5,558 nucleotides of DNA, taken from contig NQJG01000106.1 of NCBI GenBank assembly GCA_002256465.1, forward strand, positions 1-5,558. The letters are read 5' to 3'. Source of the DNA: Methylococcaceae bacterium NSP1-1 (GTDB taxonomy: Bacteria > Pseudomonadota > Gammaproteobacteria > Methylococcales > Methylomonadaceae). The position numbers and the translations under genes were made by a program. The notes beneath the pieces are model-generated. The model was not told where the DNA came from and did no database searches. It saw only the letters and a program-made list of their open reading frames with translations. Positions 5,551 to 5,558 of the stretch are shown here, in pieces. Numbering within the stretch: the first letter of the stretch is position 1; each line of letters opens with the position of its first letter.

Positions 5551-5558
5551 AATTTAAT

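Overview
The window reads as a chromosomal housekeeping segment from a gammaproteobacterium. The reasons are full-length DNA polymerase I, an EngB-type ribosome-assembly GTPase, a di-heme cytochrome c4, a CPHC-type DsbA and a YaiL/DUF2058 protein, the last being a family largely of Gammaproteobacteria. The order polA - engB - cytochrome c4 - dsbA matches what is known in Pseudomonas rather than the enteric layout (dsbA - polA - spf - yihA). Moderate GC and codon use suggest a non-enteric, possibly methanotroph-like (Methylococcales-type) lineage; that placement is only a guess. No mobile element, CRISPR array, tRNA or rRNA is visible.

Layout: polA (45-2753, +) fills the left half. The gap at 2754-2931 appears to hold a small RNA gene: a promoter-like region, three consecutive hairpins, and a 13-bp terminator stem with a U tract. 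Spot 42 (spf) of enterics and ErsA of Pseudomonas occupy this same position. The terminator lies between convergent polA/sRNA and engB. engB (2932-3534, -) shares a 113-bp divergent promoter region with the rightward cytochrome c4 gene (3648-4313, +). dsbA follows cytochrome c4 closely with no terminator between them, so the two look like a periplasmic redox operon. A hairpin at 4923-4954 separates dsbA from the leftward DUF2058 gene (4974-5528, -), whose start lies near the right edge.

Points of interest: (1) the sRNA candidate, with a sigma-E/AlgU-like promoter overlapping a sigma-70-like -10 and a C-rich loop that could mask Shine-Dalgarno sequences, including that of the nearby cytochrome c4 gene; (2) the dsbA start, which has no ATG. 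The only listed starts are a TTG without a Shine-Dalgarno site, or an ATA overlapping the cytochrome c4 stop as ATAA, one base away from the classic ATGA coupling overlap.

Functionally, PolA and EngB serve DNA repair/replication and large-subunit assembly, while cytochrome c4 and DsbA act in the periplasm in electron transfer and disulfide formation.
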